Source of the DNA: Chordicoccus furentiruminis
GTDB lineage: Bacteria > Bacillota > Clostridia > Lachnospirales > Lachnospiraceae
NCBI RefSeq assembly: GCF_019355395.1
Contig: NZ_CP048829.1
Location: 372,001 to 436,000 of the forward strand
Length of the DNA stretch: 64,000 nt
Direction: 5' to 3'
Under the pieces are notes generated by a model. The model saw only the letters and a program-made list of their open reading frames with translations, did not search any database and was not told the origin of the DNA. Positions 42,428-52,272 of the stretch are shown one piece after another (positions within the stretch are counted from its first letter, which is position 1; each line of letters opens with the position of its first letter). The position numbers and the translations under genes are program-made.

Positions 42428-44545
42428 TTATAGAAGCAAAGTTTCAAGGAATGCTACAAACCTCGGCGCAAGTATGGCGTGACCGTTCTCGTCCGGATGA
42501 CATCCGCCGCCGTCGTCTCTTGTATAGAACAGTTCACGAAAAGCAGCCTCCCACGGGCGCAGATTACTGCAATGGTAAAGGTCGAGGCACGGGATGCTCC
42601 TCCGTCTGCAAATCTCAACAATCGCATCGGAATACAGCGCCATATTGTTATTGGGATTTGAAGGGTTGCTGTTTGCCCAGGGACAAGGTGTCACGATGCC
42701 CAGGGGCTTGCCCGGAAACAGCTCATTATAACGATCAATCGTGGTATTAACGCATCCACAGAGAGTATCGGTTCCTGTGTCCGTGACCTCTCCAAGATCA
42801 GTCGCCAGATCGTTGCCGCTTCCATAGAAGGTGACCACGTCCGTATCTTCCGGGATTCTGTCAAGCAGCTGATAAAATGCCTTGTTATCCTCCCAGCGCC
42901 GCTTATAGCCGGAACCGGAAGACCCGAGATTGACTACTGTGATGCCTGTCTTCTCCGCCACATAATCATGATAGTTCTTCGTAGCACGGATGTTATGCTC
43001 CGTATGGCTATCTCCGATGGTGGCCCACTTCTTTCCATCCCACTTGAAGAACTCGCCTGTCAGCGTGCCCGTGATATTTCCAGACACATTTCCATCGATA
43101 CTGCCCTCAAAAGTGCCACTGAAGTTGCCCACAAAACCGCTACGGGTCATGCGCTTTACAAAACCAGTCAGGGTCGTGGGCATATAAGAGATTCTCAGGT
43201 AAGCGGCCCTGAGCGGAACAACAATCTTTCCATCAAATTCCGTTACAGGAGCGCCAACCTCTGAGACCAGCTTATCGATCATCTTTTCGTTGGCGTCGTA
43301 AAACACATAGACACAGTTGTTATAATGGCTGCAGGCAATGATGTGAAGCGGTTCCATCGGAGTAACGGGAATCATCTCCGAAACCTTATAATTATCACTG
43401 GGACGGACTAGGTCAGTAGGCACACCGGTTGACGCAGGAAGCACTTTGCTGCTGATGATTTCAAACTCCACATTTTCCTCTGTGTAGCTGTAATCATCGG
43501 AAATAAGCTCTTCCGAAGCGTGATCAAATGCCGCTTGCGCCTTTTCATTCAGGTATTCATAATCCTCCAAGAGCTCCCCAGTCAGCCTGTCCGTTGGGAA
43601 GATGAGCTTATTTACCACAGCTATCTTTCCAACGAACGTCGCTCCTTCAATCCAAGCGATCCTGAGCTTTGCGGCATTGATAGGGGCAACGACCAGTTTG
43701 TCGTAGATCTTCACAGGAGCCACTGTCGTGGTTTCAAGCTGCCCGGCCAGAAGATGGTCATTCTCGTCATAGAATGCGTAGAGCATCTTGTTGTAGTAGC
43801 CGCTTGCCGTAATACTATAGATATCACCCGGCTCGACTTCCACCGCATCAGATACGCGATACGCAGCTGTAAGGGTCTGCGCAATCGTAATCGCTCCGGT
43901 TTTCTCAATGACCGCGCATTCCGTGTATCCGTACTCGCAGGCTTCCGCTTCAACACCTTCTGCTGTTGCGAGGGCATTGCAAAGAGCGTCGTAATTTGTG
44001 ATCACCCGCTTTGTAACGGCGCGGATATGCTCTCCAAGGTTTTCATGGACTACATTATCCGTATCCACGCGGGCGTCCAGAACTTCCGTATCGGTTGTCG
44101 CTCCACCAACGATGCTGTCCATCCGAGCGGTCAGGGCAGCGCTGGTTGTGTTAAATGACTGCTTTGCCAGGTTCATCTCAGTCAGAGCGTCATCGGTCAC
44201 CTGATCCACATGAGACCTGGTATTTGCATTGTCCTGGGCAATGGTCTGCTCCGTCGCATCATTATCAGCCCTGATCGTTGCTTCCGTCGCATCATTATCC
44301 TCCAGGACCTGCCGAAGTGTTTCCGTCAACTGATCGGACACATTTTGGAGCTGCTGGCTGTAATCGCTGCTCTTCGCCCAAAAGGCGGTATCCGTAATGG
44401 CCGTTCCGGCAGGAACCTGCCGCTTTGCCATATAGCTGTCACCAGTTTCCGCATGGAGCACTACGGACAGCATTTCATACTCCTTGGTCTGTACCCACTC
44501 GCCGCAGGGCAGTGGGACGATCCGTTTTCCTACATATTTCGCCAT
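42428..44545 (-). CDS. Tail-tip protein with C-terminal SGNH hydrolase domain
   Basis: A 705-residue virion protein. Residues 1-200 are a conserved attachment module shared with the next upstream gene (MAKYVGKRIVPLPCGEW, EYEMLSVVLHAETG, then a coiled stretch of DNDATEAT repeats). Two related beta-rich units follow. Residues about 502-705 are an SGNH/GDSL hydrolase: IGDSHTEH (Ser513), SSGSGYKR, YGSGND (Asn578), GCHPDENGH (His683). The family deacylates or de-esterifies glycans, so it probably edits host surface polysaccharide during attachment. Its binding site is locked in a hairpin. Confidence 0.85.
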   Translation of the reverse strand: MAKYVGKRIVPLPCGEWVQTKEYEMLSVVLHAETGDSYMAKRQVPAGTAITDTAFWAKSSDYSQQLQNVSDQLTETLRQVLEDNDATEATIRADNDATEQTIAQDNANTRSHVDQVTDDALTEMNLAKQSFNTTSAALTARMDSIVGGATTDTEVLDARVDTDNVVHENLGEHIRAVTKRVITNYDALCNALATAEGVEAEACEYGYTECAVIEKTGAITIAQTLTAAYRVSDAVEVEPGDIYSITASGYYNKMLYAFYDENDHLLAGQLETTTVAPVKIYDKLVVAPINAAKLRIAWIEGATFVGKIAVVNKLIFPTDRLTGELLEDYEYLNEKAQAAFDHASEELISDDYSYTEENVEFEIISSKVLPASTGVPTDLVRPSDNYKVSEMIPVTPMEPLHIIACSHYNNCVYVFYDANEKMIDKLVSEVGAPVTEFDGKIVVPLRAAYLRISYMPTTLTGFVKRMTRSGFVGNFSGTFEGSIDGNVSGNITGTLTGEFFKWDGKKWATIGDSHTEHNIRATKNYHDYVAEKTGITVVNLGSSGSGYKRRWEDNKAFYQLLDRIPEDTDVVTFYGSGNDLATDLGEVTDTGTDTLCGCVNTTIDRYNELFPGKPLGIVTPCPWANSNPSNPNNNMALYSDAIVEICRRRSIPCLDLYHCSNLRPWEAAFRELFYTRDDGGGCHPDENGHAILAPRFVAFLETLLL

Positions 44546-44551
44546 GAAAAA

Positions 44552-44611
44552 TCTCCTCTCTTGAATTCATCTTTACCGGTGTTATCTGACAAGATGAACT
44601 CAAGGAGGAGA
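44552..44611 (-). promoter_or_regulatory. Hairpin sequestering the ribosome binding site of the SGNH tail gene
   Basis: On the minus strand TCTCCTCCTTGAGTTCATCTT (complement of 44591-44611) pairs with the complement of 44552-44573, which contains the binding site AGAGGAGA 6 bases before the ATG. About 20 pairs, one bulge, one mismatch, 17-base loop. The start signal would be closed in the folded mRNA. Confidence 0.75.
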
Positions 44612-44643
44612 CATAGCGTAGGGTCTTATTCTACAAGGGAGTA

Positions 44644-44670
44644 CCCCCCCCCCGCTTTAGTTCGCTAAAG
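44644..44670 (-). repeat. G10 tract and UUCG-type hairpin between the two tail-tip genes
   Basis: Ten consecutive C at 44644-44653 (G on the coding strand), adjacent to CTTTAG-ttcg-CTAAAG (44655-44670). The only such homopolymer seen in the window. Confidence 0.85.
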
Positions 44671-44706
44671 TATCGCATCGTATTTCCTTTCTCCGCCGCA
44701 GGCGGA

Positions 44707-47700
44707 TTACAGCGCCTCAATCTCGGCATCCAGTGCCTGCACTCGTAGCCGATACCAGTCGAGGATCTGGCTGAGGTTATTCGTATTCGTTCCGGGAATC
44801 AGAGGCCACCGTTCCACTTCCTTGTTCTGGATCGCACGAGGGATGTCCACCATGAAGTTCTCAAAGGTAAAGGCCACATTCTCCTCGCTCATTACACCGG
44901 CGCGGAGTTCCGCATACCGGGCTTTCAGCAGAGGACGCTTGTACTTGCGGAGCAAATACATCAGCTGATGCCCGTTGGCATAACTTTTGACTGTCGGGCT
45001 CATTGTTGCTTTGTTGTAGTACTTGCCTGTCCAATGATTGCCGAACACAGAGTCCATGTCGTAAGCTGTGAAGAACCATTTCACACCATCGTAGGTACTG
45101 ATGATATAGTTCTTGTCGGTCATATCACTTCCGCCCAGAAGGCACACAAAGAGGTAATAGTCAACGGCGCTGTCAAGGTCAACTTTGTCTGCCAAAGCAT
45201 CTACCGCCTCCTCACTGTCTGCCGCAAGGCAAGCGTCAATAAGGTTATTAAGGCTGTCAACTGCCCACTGGAAGTCCTCTTCATCAGGAACATACTTATA
45301 GGAGAAGTCTGATTCATCCACGATAGCATGACCCTTAAACTGGGTAGAAGTCGCGTGCGTATCTGCACAAAATACAGCCTGCGGAAGCAATGTTTCCTCG
45401 CCAGTCTCCGGATCAACCGTGCTTTCACCGATGCCAAAGAGATCTTCATCCTTCGGAGTATTGAGGGTATAAAGGCCATAGAACTCGCCATTGAGAAGCA
45501 TGATGCAGGGGAAACCGTCTATAGCACCACCATTTGGATATGGATACAGTCTCTCGTTTCTCACTGTTCTGCTCTTTACGATCTGCCCCCACAGTCTTGC
45601 ACAGACAATATTGCGAGCGTGTGAGAAGTCAATATAGTTGGCTTTCAGAACATATTTCTTCCTTTGACCCCATCCTTCTTTTGCCTCAAATTTCTGGTCA
45701 AACTTAACCGTGAAATTTTTCTTTGGATAGGAAAGCGATGAGCCGCCCTGCCATTTCATCGTGCAGGAACCGGAAAGGTCGCCATAGATATAATCAAACT
45801 TACCTGTTACATCCTTCGTCACCTCTTCCATAGAACCAGTCAGCTTCAGGACAGGAAGTCCAAAAGCCTCATAGTCCAAATCCTTAGTTCCTGAGGAATC
45901 CGCCATCATTTCGTTTTCACCGTAGATACCTTCCAGAACATAAAAGTGGAAAACATGGTGACTGAATACTTCATGGCCTGTGAGTTGGAGCGTCGCCTGA
46001 ATATAACCGTCCTCTTCCGGAGTAATGAACCCGTAGCGTTTATTCCGTACATGGAAGTAGTGCACGCTTCCATCCTGCCTCATTGCAGTCATAGCCGGAT
46101 AATTTACGAAATAAACCTGAAACATGGCTTCAGGATCTTCATCCGTGATTAGCACTGTGTAAGTTTTTCCGGCCTCCATAAAGAACGGCTCCGAATAGCG
46201 AAACGTTGGCATTCCGACCTCGCTGCCCAAATCACCATCCAAAACTGCCCCCGCTCGATCATGGGCTCCAACGGGCGCAGCTTTGATGGAGTACGTTCCC
46301 GTTGCTTCCGACTGAGCCCTGCTCCCACATGTTACAAGGTTCTTCCTTCGCACCCAGTCCTTCACACGAACCATATCCGAGACCGAATCCGCAATCTGAG
46401 TTCCACTTGCCATGCCCATGAACTCAGAACGGTCAAAGCGCCCTTTCACCACATAGGCATGAATTTCCTGATGATTCAGAATGGCATTCGAGGCATACAG
46501 GCCGACGCGATAACTGCCGCCGGTATCAGGAATCAGATAGGAAAACGGCTCACTCCGGACGCTGATGCCCCGGTTTACACCACCCTGCTGCAGCGCCACT
46601 CCTGACGGAGTATAGAAATACATGGAATAAGCTACCGACTGATCAGAAGAATCCAAGAAAACCGTATAGGTCTCCCCAGCCTCCAGGTCAAAGTAATCGG
46701 ACATCTGGATGACGCTGTGTCCTTCCGCTGCGCTCAGAGTACCGTTTACAACGCAGCCAGCAGGATCGTTCCTTCCAATCGGCACACAGGTGAGAACGAC
46801 TTCTCCACTTATATTTTTCTTTTCCAGCGGCATCATTTTGATCAGATTTCGCGCCCGGATCGCATCACAAATCGACTGCGCCTTAATGCTGTGAGAATTG
46901 AAGCTTTCTGCATCGGTTTCTGTCCGTCTGGCTTCTTCAGCTAGTTCCTCCCGGAGCACTCCCGCCGCCTCTTCCAGATTTCTTGCCGTCACCACACCTA
47001 CAATATCTTTCAGAGCCTTCTGCCCCTTTACCAGGTAAACATGGATCTTTTGGGCTTCAAAGCTCATATCCCTGGGAACACGGATGCGAAGGAAGACTGC
47101 ATCACTGGTATCAGGGACAAAACTCCCGTAAGGCATCGTCACCGCATTGAAGTTCACCGCCTGTCCGTTCATCGTGATTGTGGTGCTGTCAGTGGCCTTT
47201 CCGAACCACATCTGATAATCCAAGGATTTGTCGCTGTCCATATAGAACGTATACGCTTCTCCTGCTTCAAGTTCGATGGCTTCTGACAGAATGACATTGT
47301 TTTTCTCTACTGCCGGACCGAGAACGCCATTCAAAACCATTCCCGCATTATCAAGGCGATTCATTGGAGTACAGGAAAATAGCTTCTCGTCATCTGCGCT
47401 CCATGCATTATTAAGCCTTGAGATAACCAGGTTCTCTTTCAGAACTTCTGGCTGCACAAGCGCCATCGAGAGTAAAGTCTCCTTGTATTCTTCAAACGTA
47501 ATGCCGGAACGAATGTCCTGAAGAGTGTAATGCCCTTTCAGAACAATGAGACGGAGGGGATGATCGACAAAAGTACCGTCGTGGCAATAAATACCCGCCC
47601 GGTATTCGCCGCCCTCGTCCGGGGTGATATACCACAGAGGATAATTGATCACGCTCCTGCCAAGATTGACACCGTCCTGCTGCATCGCACCACCGCCGCG

Positions 47701-49608
47701 TTTGTAGAAATAGATTGAATAGTCTACGGTCTGCTTCTGGTCAAGGGCAAAGATGGTATATTCCTGTCCGGCTTCAAAAGAAGCAAAATCCGAAAAGTAA
47801 TGTGTTGTTCTCTGGATGGAATCACCGATATACCCGTTAAAAGTAACCATGGTCTTATCCGCGTCCGCGTCGCCGGTGCTGGTAATATAGATGTCTCCCT
47901 TCGTGTCGTAGGAAACTCTCGTCACCATGGAGAGGAGGCTCTGCTTACGTATCTCATCCCGTACCATGACTTCCGTTGCGATATTGGCAGAAGAAATGGC
48001 TTCTTTTCGTCGTCCTTCTTCATATCCCATATGCGAACGGATTTGTTCAAGTGGGACTGCGCCTTTCAGCAGATAAACCCTGAGCGGCTGCTCTTCAAAA
48101 TCGATTACATAGTTGGAATGGATTCTCACATGGTAGGTCTGGTCATCTGGTACGACAAACTGTCCATATGGGTTCTCCTCCATATGGAAATATAAAACGA
48201 CATCGTTGATTCGCATACCAGCACCTGCCGCATTGGCAAGAAGAATGCTGTAGATTTTTCCTGTACCGCCATCATCCGCATAGAGCGTATAGGTTTCTCC
48301 CTGTTCCAGTTCAAGGTCCTCGCTCAATCTCAGTATTGTCGATCCTGTTCCAAGAGACCCATTGATAATAATTGCCCCAGGATCAAAGTAACCGGCTTTC
48401 CGACCTTCGATCACTACATCGCCATCGCCATTTCTGGCTACACCGCTCCGCATCCGGATGATATTTTTCTCCCGAGCAAGATCCGAAACGTTTCCTAACG
48501 CTGTGAGTTCTTCCCTCATCTCGGAATAAGGAATGTAGGTCAGGAAATCAGAATCGGTGTACGTTCCTTCAAGCACATACAGTCTGAATTTGTAATCTTC
48601 AAAATTTGATCCATGGCTGTACAGACCAGCCACATAATCTCCCGATTCATCAGGAACAAAAGTTTGCACGGAGCAGTACAGCATGCTGAAAGATCGGTTT
48701 GAACCGTTTTCCCTCATAACCCCGCCGGAAACACCATAGAAGTAGATATTGGCATTCCCGGTTCTCTTCAAATCATCGAGGAACAGGGTGTAGGTTTTTC
48801 CTGCTTCGAGGGTAAGGGGCTCTGTGAATCTCAGTGTGTTTGCTCCGTAATCTTCGCCAAGCACACCGTTGACCACCGCTCTGGCCTCATCCGATTTCCC
48901 AATGGAGGAAACCCTGCAGATAGTAACACCGCCTGTTCCATTTACAGATGAATCCTTGACCTGGATAAGATTCTTCTGCCTGATCTCATCGGGAACAGAT
49001 ACCAGCACCTCACCGTAATCGAAGATGTTCTGAATATCCTCATCTGCTTTACGGATATGCTCACCGAGGTTAGCGTGGATTGTACCGTCCGCATCCGTCC
49101 TAGCATCGAGGATTTCCGTATCAGTGGTTGCCTGACCTGCGATACCGTTCATCCGTGCTGTCAGAGCTGCGTTGGTGTCGTTGATATTGGATACTGCCTC
49201 TTCCATATCGGCAAGAGACCGCGCCACTGCCTGATCCACATGCTGTTTAGTTGCCGTATTGTCATCCTTAACAGCCTGTTCCGTGGCGTCATTATCCTGC
49301 CGGATCGCCTGCTCTGTTGCATCGTTATCCTGACGGATAGCAGCCAGCGTATTGGCATTGTTCTGCGTGATCTGATTCTGCCGTTCCTCGAACTCTTCTC
49401 CCATATCCGCGATCTGCTGGGAAAACAGAGAGCAAATGGACCAGTAGTATTCATCGGTCAGAAGCGTGCCCGCCGGTACTACTCTCCGGGAGATATAGCT
49501 CTCGCCGCTGGCTTCATCCAGTACAATGGAAAGCATTTCGTATTCTTTGTTTTTCGTCCATGCGCCGCAGTGCTTAGGCACCACACGTTTGCCTACATAT
49601 TTCGCCAT
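44707..49608 (-). CDS. Giant tail-tip protein with C-terminal CotH kinase-like domain
   Basis: A 1633-residue virion protein. Residues 1-200: the same attachment module as the SGNH protein (MAKYVGKRVVPKHCGAW, KNNEYEMLS-like block, DNDATEQAIRQ coiled repeats). Residues about 215-1240: six diverged copies of a roughly 160-residue beta-rich unit, each with a KNLIxx start, a LEAGKTYTLFLDD block and a YVLKGxY end. Residues 1249-1633: CotH domain, with MKWQGGSSLSYPKKNFTVKF, AVDYYLFVCLLGG, MTDKNYIIS (Asp1498) and TAYDMDSVFG (Asp1517, Asp1519), the kinase-fold catalytic pattern. CotH proteins phosphorylate other proteins; the phage target is unknown. The stop of this gene is followed by the G10/hairpin region. 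Confidence 0.85.
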   Translation of the reverse strand: MAKYVGKRVVPKHCGAWTKNKEYEMLSIVLDEASGESYISRRVVPAGTLLTDEYYWSICSLFSQQIADMGEEFEERQNQITQNNANTLAAIRQDNDATEQAIRQDNDATEQAVKDDNTATKQHVDQAVARSLADMEEAVSNINDTNAALTARMNGIAGQATTDTEILDARTDADGTIHANLGEHIRKADEDIQNIFDYGEVLVSVPDEIRQKNLIQVKDSSVNGTGGVTICRVSSIGKSDEARAVVNGVLGEDYGANTLRFTEPLTLEAGKTYTLFLDDLKRTGNANIYFYGVSGGVMRENGSNRSFSMLYCSVQTFVPDESGDYVAGLYSHGSNFEDYKFRLYVLEGTYTDSDFLTYIPYSEMREELTALGNVSDLAREKNIIRMRSGVARNGDGDVVIEGRKAGYFDPGAIIINGSLGTGSTILRLSEDLELEQGETYTLYADDGGTGKIYSILLANAAGAGMRINDVVLYFHMEENPYGQFVVPDDQTYHVRIHSNYVIDFEEQPLRVYLLKGAVPLEQIRSHMGYEEGRRKEAISSANIATEVMVRDEIRKQSLLSMVTRVSYDTKGDIYITSTGDADADKTMVTFNGYIGDSIQRTTHYFSDFASFEAGQEYTIFALDQKQTVDYSIYFYKRGGGAMQQDGVNLGRSVINYPLWYITPDEGGEYRAGIYCHDGTFVDHPLRLIVLKGHYTLQDIRSGITFEEYKETLLSMALVQPEVLKENLVISRLNNAWSADDEKLFSCTPMNRLDNAGMVLNGVLGPAVEKNNVILSEAIELEAGEAYTFYMDSDKSLDYQMWFGKATDSTTITMNGQAVNFNAVTMPYGSFVPDTSDAVFLRIRVPRDMSFEAQKIHVYLVKGQKALKDIVGVVTARNLEEAAGVLREELAEEARRTETDAESFNSHSIKAQSICDAIRARNLIKMMPLEKKNISGEVVLTCVPIGRNDPAGCVVNGTLSAAEGHSVIQMSDYFDLEAGETYTVFLDSSDQSVAYSMYFYTPSGVALQQGGVNRGISVRSEPFSYLIPDTGGSYRVGLYASNAILNHQEIHAYVVKGRFDRSEFMGMASGTQIADSVSDMVRVKDWVRRKNLVTCGSRAQSEATGTYSIKAAPVGAHDRAGAVLDGDLGSEVGMPTFRYSEPFFMEAGKTYTVLITDEDPEAMFQVYFVNYPAMTAMRQDGSVHYFHVRNKRYGFITPEEDGYIQATLQLTGHEVFSHHVFHFYVLEGIYGENEMMADSSGTKDLDYEAFGLPVLKLTGSMEEVTKDVTGKFDYIYGDLSGSCTMKWQGGSSLSYPKKNFTVKFDQKFEAKEGWGQRKKYVLKANYIDFSHARNIVCARLWGQIVKSRTVRNERLYPYPNGGAIDGFPCIMLLNGEFYGLYTLNTPKDEDLFGIGESTVDPETGEETLLPQAVFCADTHATSTQFKGHAIVDESDFSYKYVPDEEDFQWAVDSLNNLIDACLAADSEEAVDALADKVDLDSAVDYYLFVCLLGGSDMTDKNYIISTYDGVKWFFTAYDMDSVFGNHWTGKYYNKATMSPTVKSYANGHQLMYLLRKYKRPLLKARYAELRAGVMSEENVAFTFENFMVDIPRAIQNKEVERWPLIPGTNTNNLSQILDWYRLRVQALDAEIEAL

Positions 49609-49611
49609 CGC

Positions 49612-50301
49612 TTAATCCTCCTCCTGATAGTACACAACGAGCCGCCCTTCCTCGTCCATGTCATAGACCAGGCCAAGTCGCTCATCTGTCTCGAAATTCA
49701 TATAACCGCTGTCATCGATGGAGCAATCCACCAGCACCTCGTGGACTCTTTCCACCGTTGCGGAATACGAGTCTGATCCAAGGCCGAGGCCGTCATTACT
49801 GTTGATGCCGAAGTACCCATCGTCTGTAATGAAGCACTCGAACACACCTAGGCGTACCGCCTCAGCCACAGCAGCATAGGTCGCTGTCAGAATCTTGCGG
49901 TTCTTGGTGGCTGCCCTCTCGACATAGAGGGTAAAAGAAAAGCTGCCGAGGATGTCCCCGTCAGCGTCGATCATGACCAGGTCAACTGGATAACGCCCGG
50001 AGACCTCCGTCATAAAGTCTGAGATTGTTACAATGATGCGGTTATTGACCACATCCACTTTGTCGTTATGCAGCGACTCTGTGCTGTACTGGAACAGCCG
50101 TCCATCTGGACGTGTCCCAGAGTAAGCCAGAATCACATTCGTCGGAATCGTGTATTCCACCGCATTGTTATAGAGGGCACATCGTACCTTCCGCGCCATG
50201 TGATCAAACTGTTTTACATGAACAACAGGAGGCACAAGGTGCTCTGTCAGGGAAAGCTCAATATCCTGATAAATGGATACAGCGCCGATATTGATCGCCA
50301 T
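49612..50301 (-). CDS. BppU-like baseplate upper protein
   Basis: A 229-residue protein: MAINIGAVSIYQDIELSLTE, KVRCALYNNAVEYTIPTNVI, RPDGRLFQYSTES and SDFMTEVSGRYPVDLVMIDA, typical of the N-terminal fold of BppU-type baseplate proteins of siphophages. It likely connects tail-tip proteins to the baseplate. It overlaps or abuts both neighbours (3 bases to the CotH gene, contiguous with the gene upstream), in one late operon. Confidence 0.75.
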   Translation of the reverse strand: MAINIGAVSIYQDIELSLTEHLVPPVVHVKQFDHMARKVRCALYNNAVEYTIPTNVILAYSGTRPDGRLFQYSTESLHNDKVDVVNNRIIVTISDFMTEVSGRYPVDLVMIDADGDILGSFSFTLYVERAATKNRKILTATYAAVAEAVRLGVFECFITDDGYFGINSNDGLGLGSDSYSATVERVHEVLVDCSIDDSGYMNFETDERLGLVYDMDEEGRLVVYYQEED

Positions 50302-52272
50302 TTAGCTGCTGCCTCCTTCCTCTCCCTCGCTGGGAGTTTCTTCGCCGCCGGACTCACTGCCTTCTTCTCCACCAGACTCGCCACCAGAATCATCACCGCC
50401 GCCTTCGTCTCCCCCTTCTCCGGGGTTATCCGGATCAGTTGGATCTGTAGGTGTATCCGGATCAGTCGGAGTATCTGGATCGGTCGGATCATCGGGCATC
50501 TCCGGCTCAAAACCAATATTGGCCCATTCAGTTCCATCCCACATGTGGAGCCGCATCTCGACAGAATCGATCCACAGGTCATGCAGTTCAGGGTTGGCTG
50601 GTGCTTCTGCCGCTCTCGTGATCAGATCCTGATAGATAATCGTCTGCCCTCCGCCTCCGCCGTGCAAGCCATCAAAGTCGATGATCGTTGTCCATGTCGT
50701 GCCGTTGTCGGTACTGACGGCAATGCCGTAATCTCCGGTCCGGTACTGACCGATCTTGATCAGCTTCGTGGCATCATTGGGAGCGACCATCACAATGGAC
50801 CCTCCGTCCCAGTAGAACTGATCCGTACCAAGGATCTTCACCAGCGCTGTCCGAAGGGTACCGGAGCCGAGGATGTTGGCATTAACGCCGACCGCTTCCA
50901 CTGCTGTTTTCACGACCTTGTCTGCTGTATCCCAGCCGAGCCGCCATGTCTGACCGCCGTCGTTGGAAACGAAGAATCCCCTGATGCCGCTCTTCCATGC
51001 CCAGGCTGAATCTTCCAGTCGTTCACTGGTGTGGGCATATCGGATTGTCGAGCCATCCTCCTCCACACCGGAGGAATAATGCAGGCCGAACAACCCGGAT
51101 GCCAGAGCATTGAAGTATTCCTGCTGCACCGTCAGCGTGCGCACATCCGTCACCTGCGTCTCCACCCGGTTAATCGCTTCCGTTGCCAGCTGCGCTTCAT
51201 CTCGAAGAGATCCCAGGGAACCGGACAAACTGCTGTTCCGGCTATAGACTGACGCATTGGAAAGTGTGATGCTCTTGTACCGCTCCAGTAGCACATCGTA
51301 CTCTGTCTCGGTGACCTTGCAACTGACTTCGATGCCAAGCTTTGAGATATACACATGGACCGTATCACAAAGGCTCACCCGCTCGGCTTCTGCAATATCC
51401 GCATAGCCAGGTGTCTGCCAGAGCTGCACAAAATCGATCTTGATGTCGATGTCCGGTTCCGTCAGGCTGGTATTTTTCAGGTAGGATTTTACGTAGTTTC
51501 GCAGTTGCGCTTCCGTCGGCTTTTCCTGAAACTGGCTGGTACAGTCCAGAACAGAGATCTTTTCAAACGGTCCGTCATGCTCGATGGTTACCACCTTCTC
51601 TGGCAGTTCAAAGAGCGTGCCGTCTTCTGAATGCTTCCAGTACGGATGCACACCCGTGATCATATTCTCTATGGATCGCTCCATCTCAAAATTGATCAGG
51701 TTTTTGCCGTATACGATCTTCACTCCATGATCGGCACCGCGATGTCCGTGGAGCATGGCCGTGTACATATCCCACTCATATTCGCCGCCGTAGGTGTCCA
51801 GCATGGAGCCGTCCATGCCGCCAAGGCATCCGCGCACCGTCGCCGGACTTGTAATCGTGAACGTGGCCTGTGAGTCGATATCTGTCCAGAAAGAAAATGG
51901 GCAGTCTGTTGTCGTATGGCTTTTCAGCGCTGCCATTGCTGCCTGACTTCCTACTGCCGAGAACGGGGAAACTGTGATGAAGTTCTCTTGGTACTGGATA
52001 TGCCGGGCAGCGACCTCCAAAATGCCGGAGAGAGGTGTCGTGATCTTATAGATCCGAAACGGCTGGAAGGTTGCCCGTTCACTCGGCTTTGCCAGAATAA
52101 TGTTCCCTTCCACCAGATCTTCCGCATGAAGCCCGGAGGCGGAGTACGTCATCTTCAGCTCATAGCTGCCGTTCCGCTTCTCTGTCACATAGCAGGATAA
52201 TGCATCGCAGAGCTTGCCGATGCCGTTGGTCGTGAAGGCTGTTTCTGTTTCGGTGTATAAACATGGAATCAT
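50302..52272 (-). CDS. Tail endopeptidase-like protein (Tal family)
   Basis: A 656-residue protein from the ATG at 52272 (MIPCLYTETETAFTTNGIGK), which overlaps the Dit stop in ATGA. The N-terminal two thirds is the prophage_tail (tail-associated lysin) platform: KRNGSYELKMTYSASGLHAE, ILEVAARHIQYQENFI, KIVYGKNLINFEMERSIENM. The middle continues with a coiled piece and WDGTEWANIGFEPEMPDD, then a low-complexity Asp/Pro/Thr and Gly/Glu/Ser tail. It forms the tail tip under the Dit ring. No separate lytic motif was recognised. Confidence 0.85.
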   Translation of the reverse strand: MIPCLYTETETAFTTNGIGKLCDALSCYVTEKRNGSYELKMTYSASGLHAEDLVEGNIILAKPSERATFQPFRIYKITTPLSGILEVAARHIQYQENFITVSPFSAVGSQAAMAALKSHTTTDCPFSFWTDIDSQATFTITSPATVRGCLGGMDGSMLDTYGGEYEWDMYTAMLHGHRGADHGVKIVYGKNLINFEMERSIENMITGVHPYWKHSEDGTLFELPEKVVTIEHDGPFEKISVLDCTSQFQEKPTEAQLRNYVKSYLKNTSLTEPDIDIKIDFVQLWQTPGYADIAEAERVSLCDTVHVYISKLGIEVSCKVTETEYDVLLERYKSITLSNASVYSRNSSLSGSLGSLRDEAQLATEAINRVETQVTDVRTLTVQQEYFNALASGLFGLHYSSGVEEDGSTIRYAHTSERLEDSAWAWKSGIRGFFVSNDGGQTWRLGWDTADKVVKTAVEAVGVNANILGSGTLRTALVKILGTDQFYWDGGSIVMVAPNDATKLIKIGQYRTGDYGIAVSTDNGTTWTTIIDFDGLHGGGGGQTIIYQDLITRAAEAPANPELHDLWIDSVEMRLHMWDGTEWANIGFEPEMPDDPTDPDTPTDPDTPTDPTDPDNPGEGGDEGGGDDSGGESGGEEGSESGGEETPSEGEEGGSS

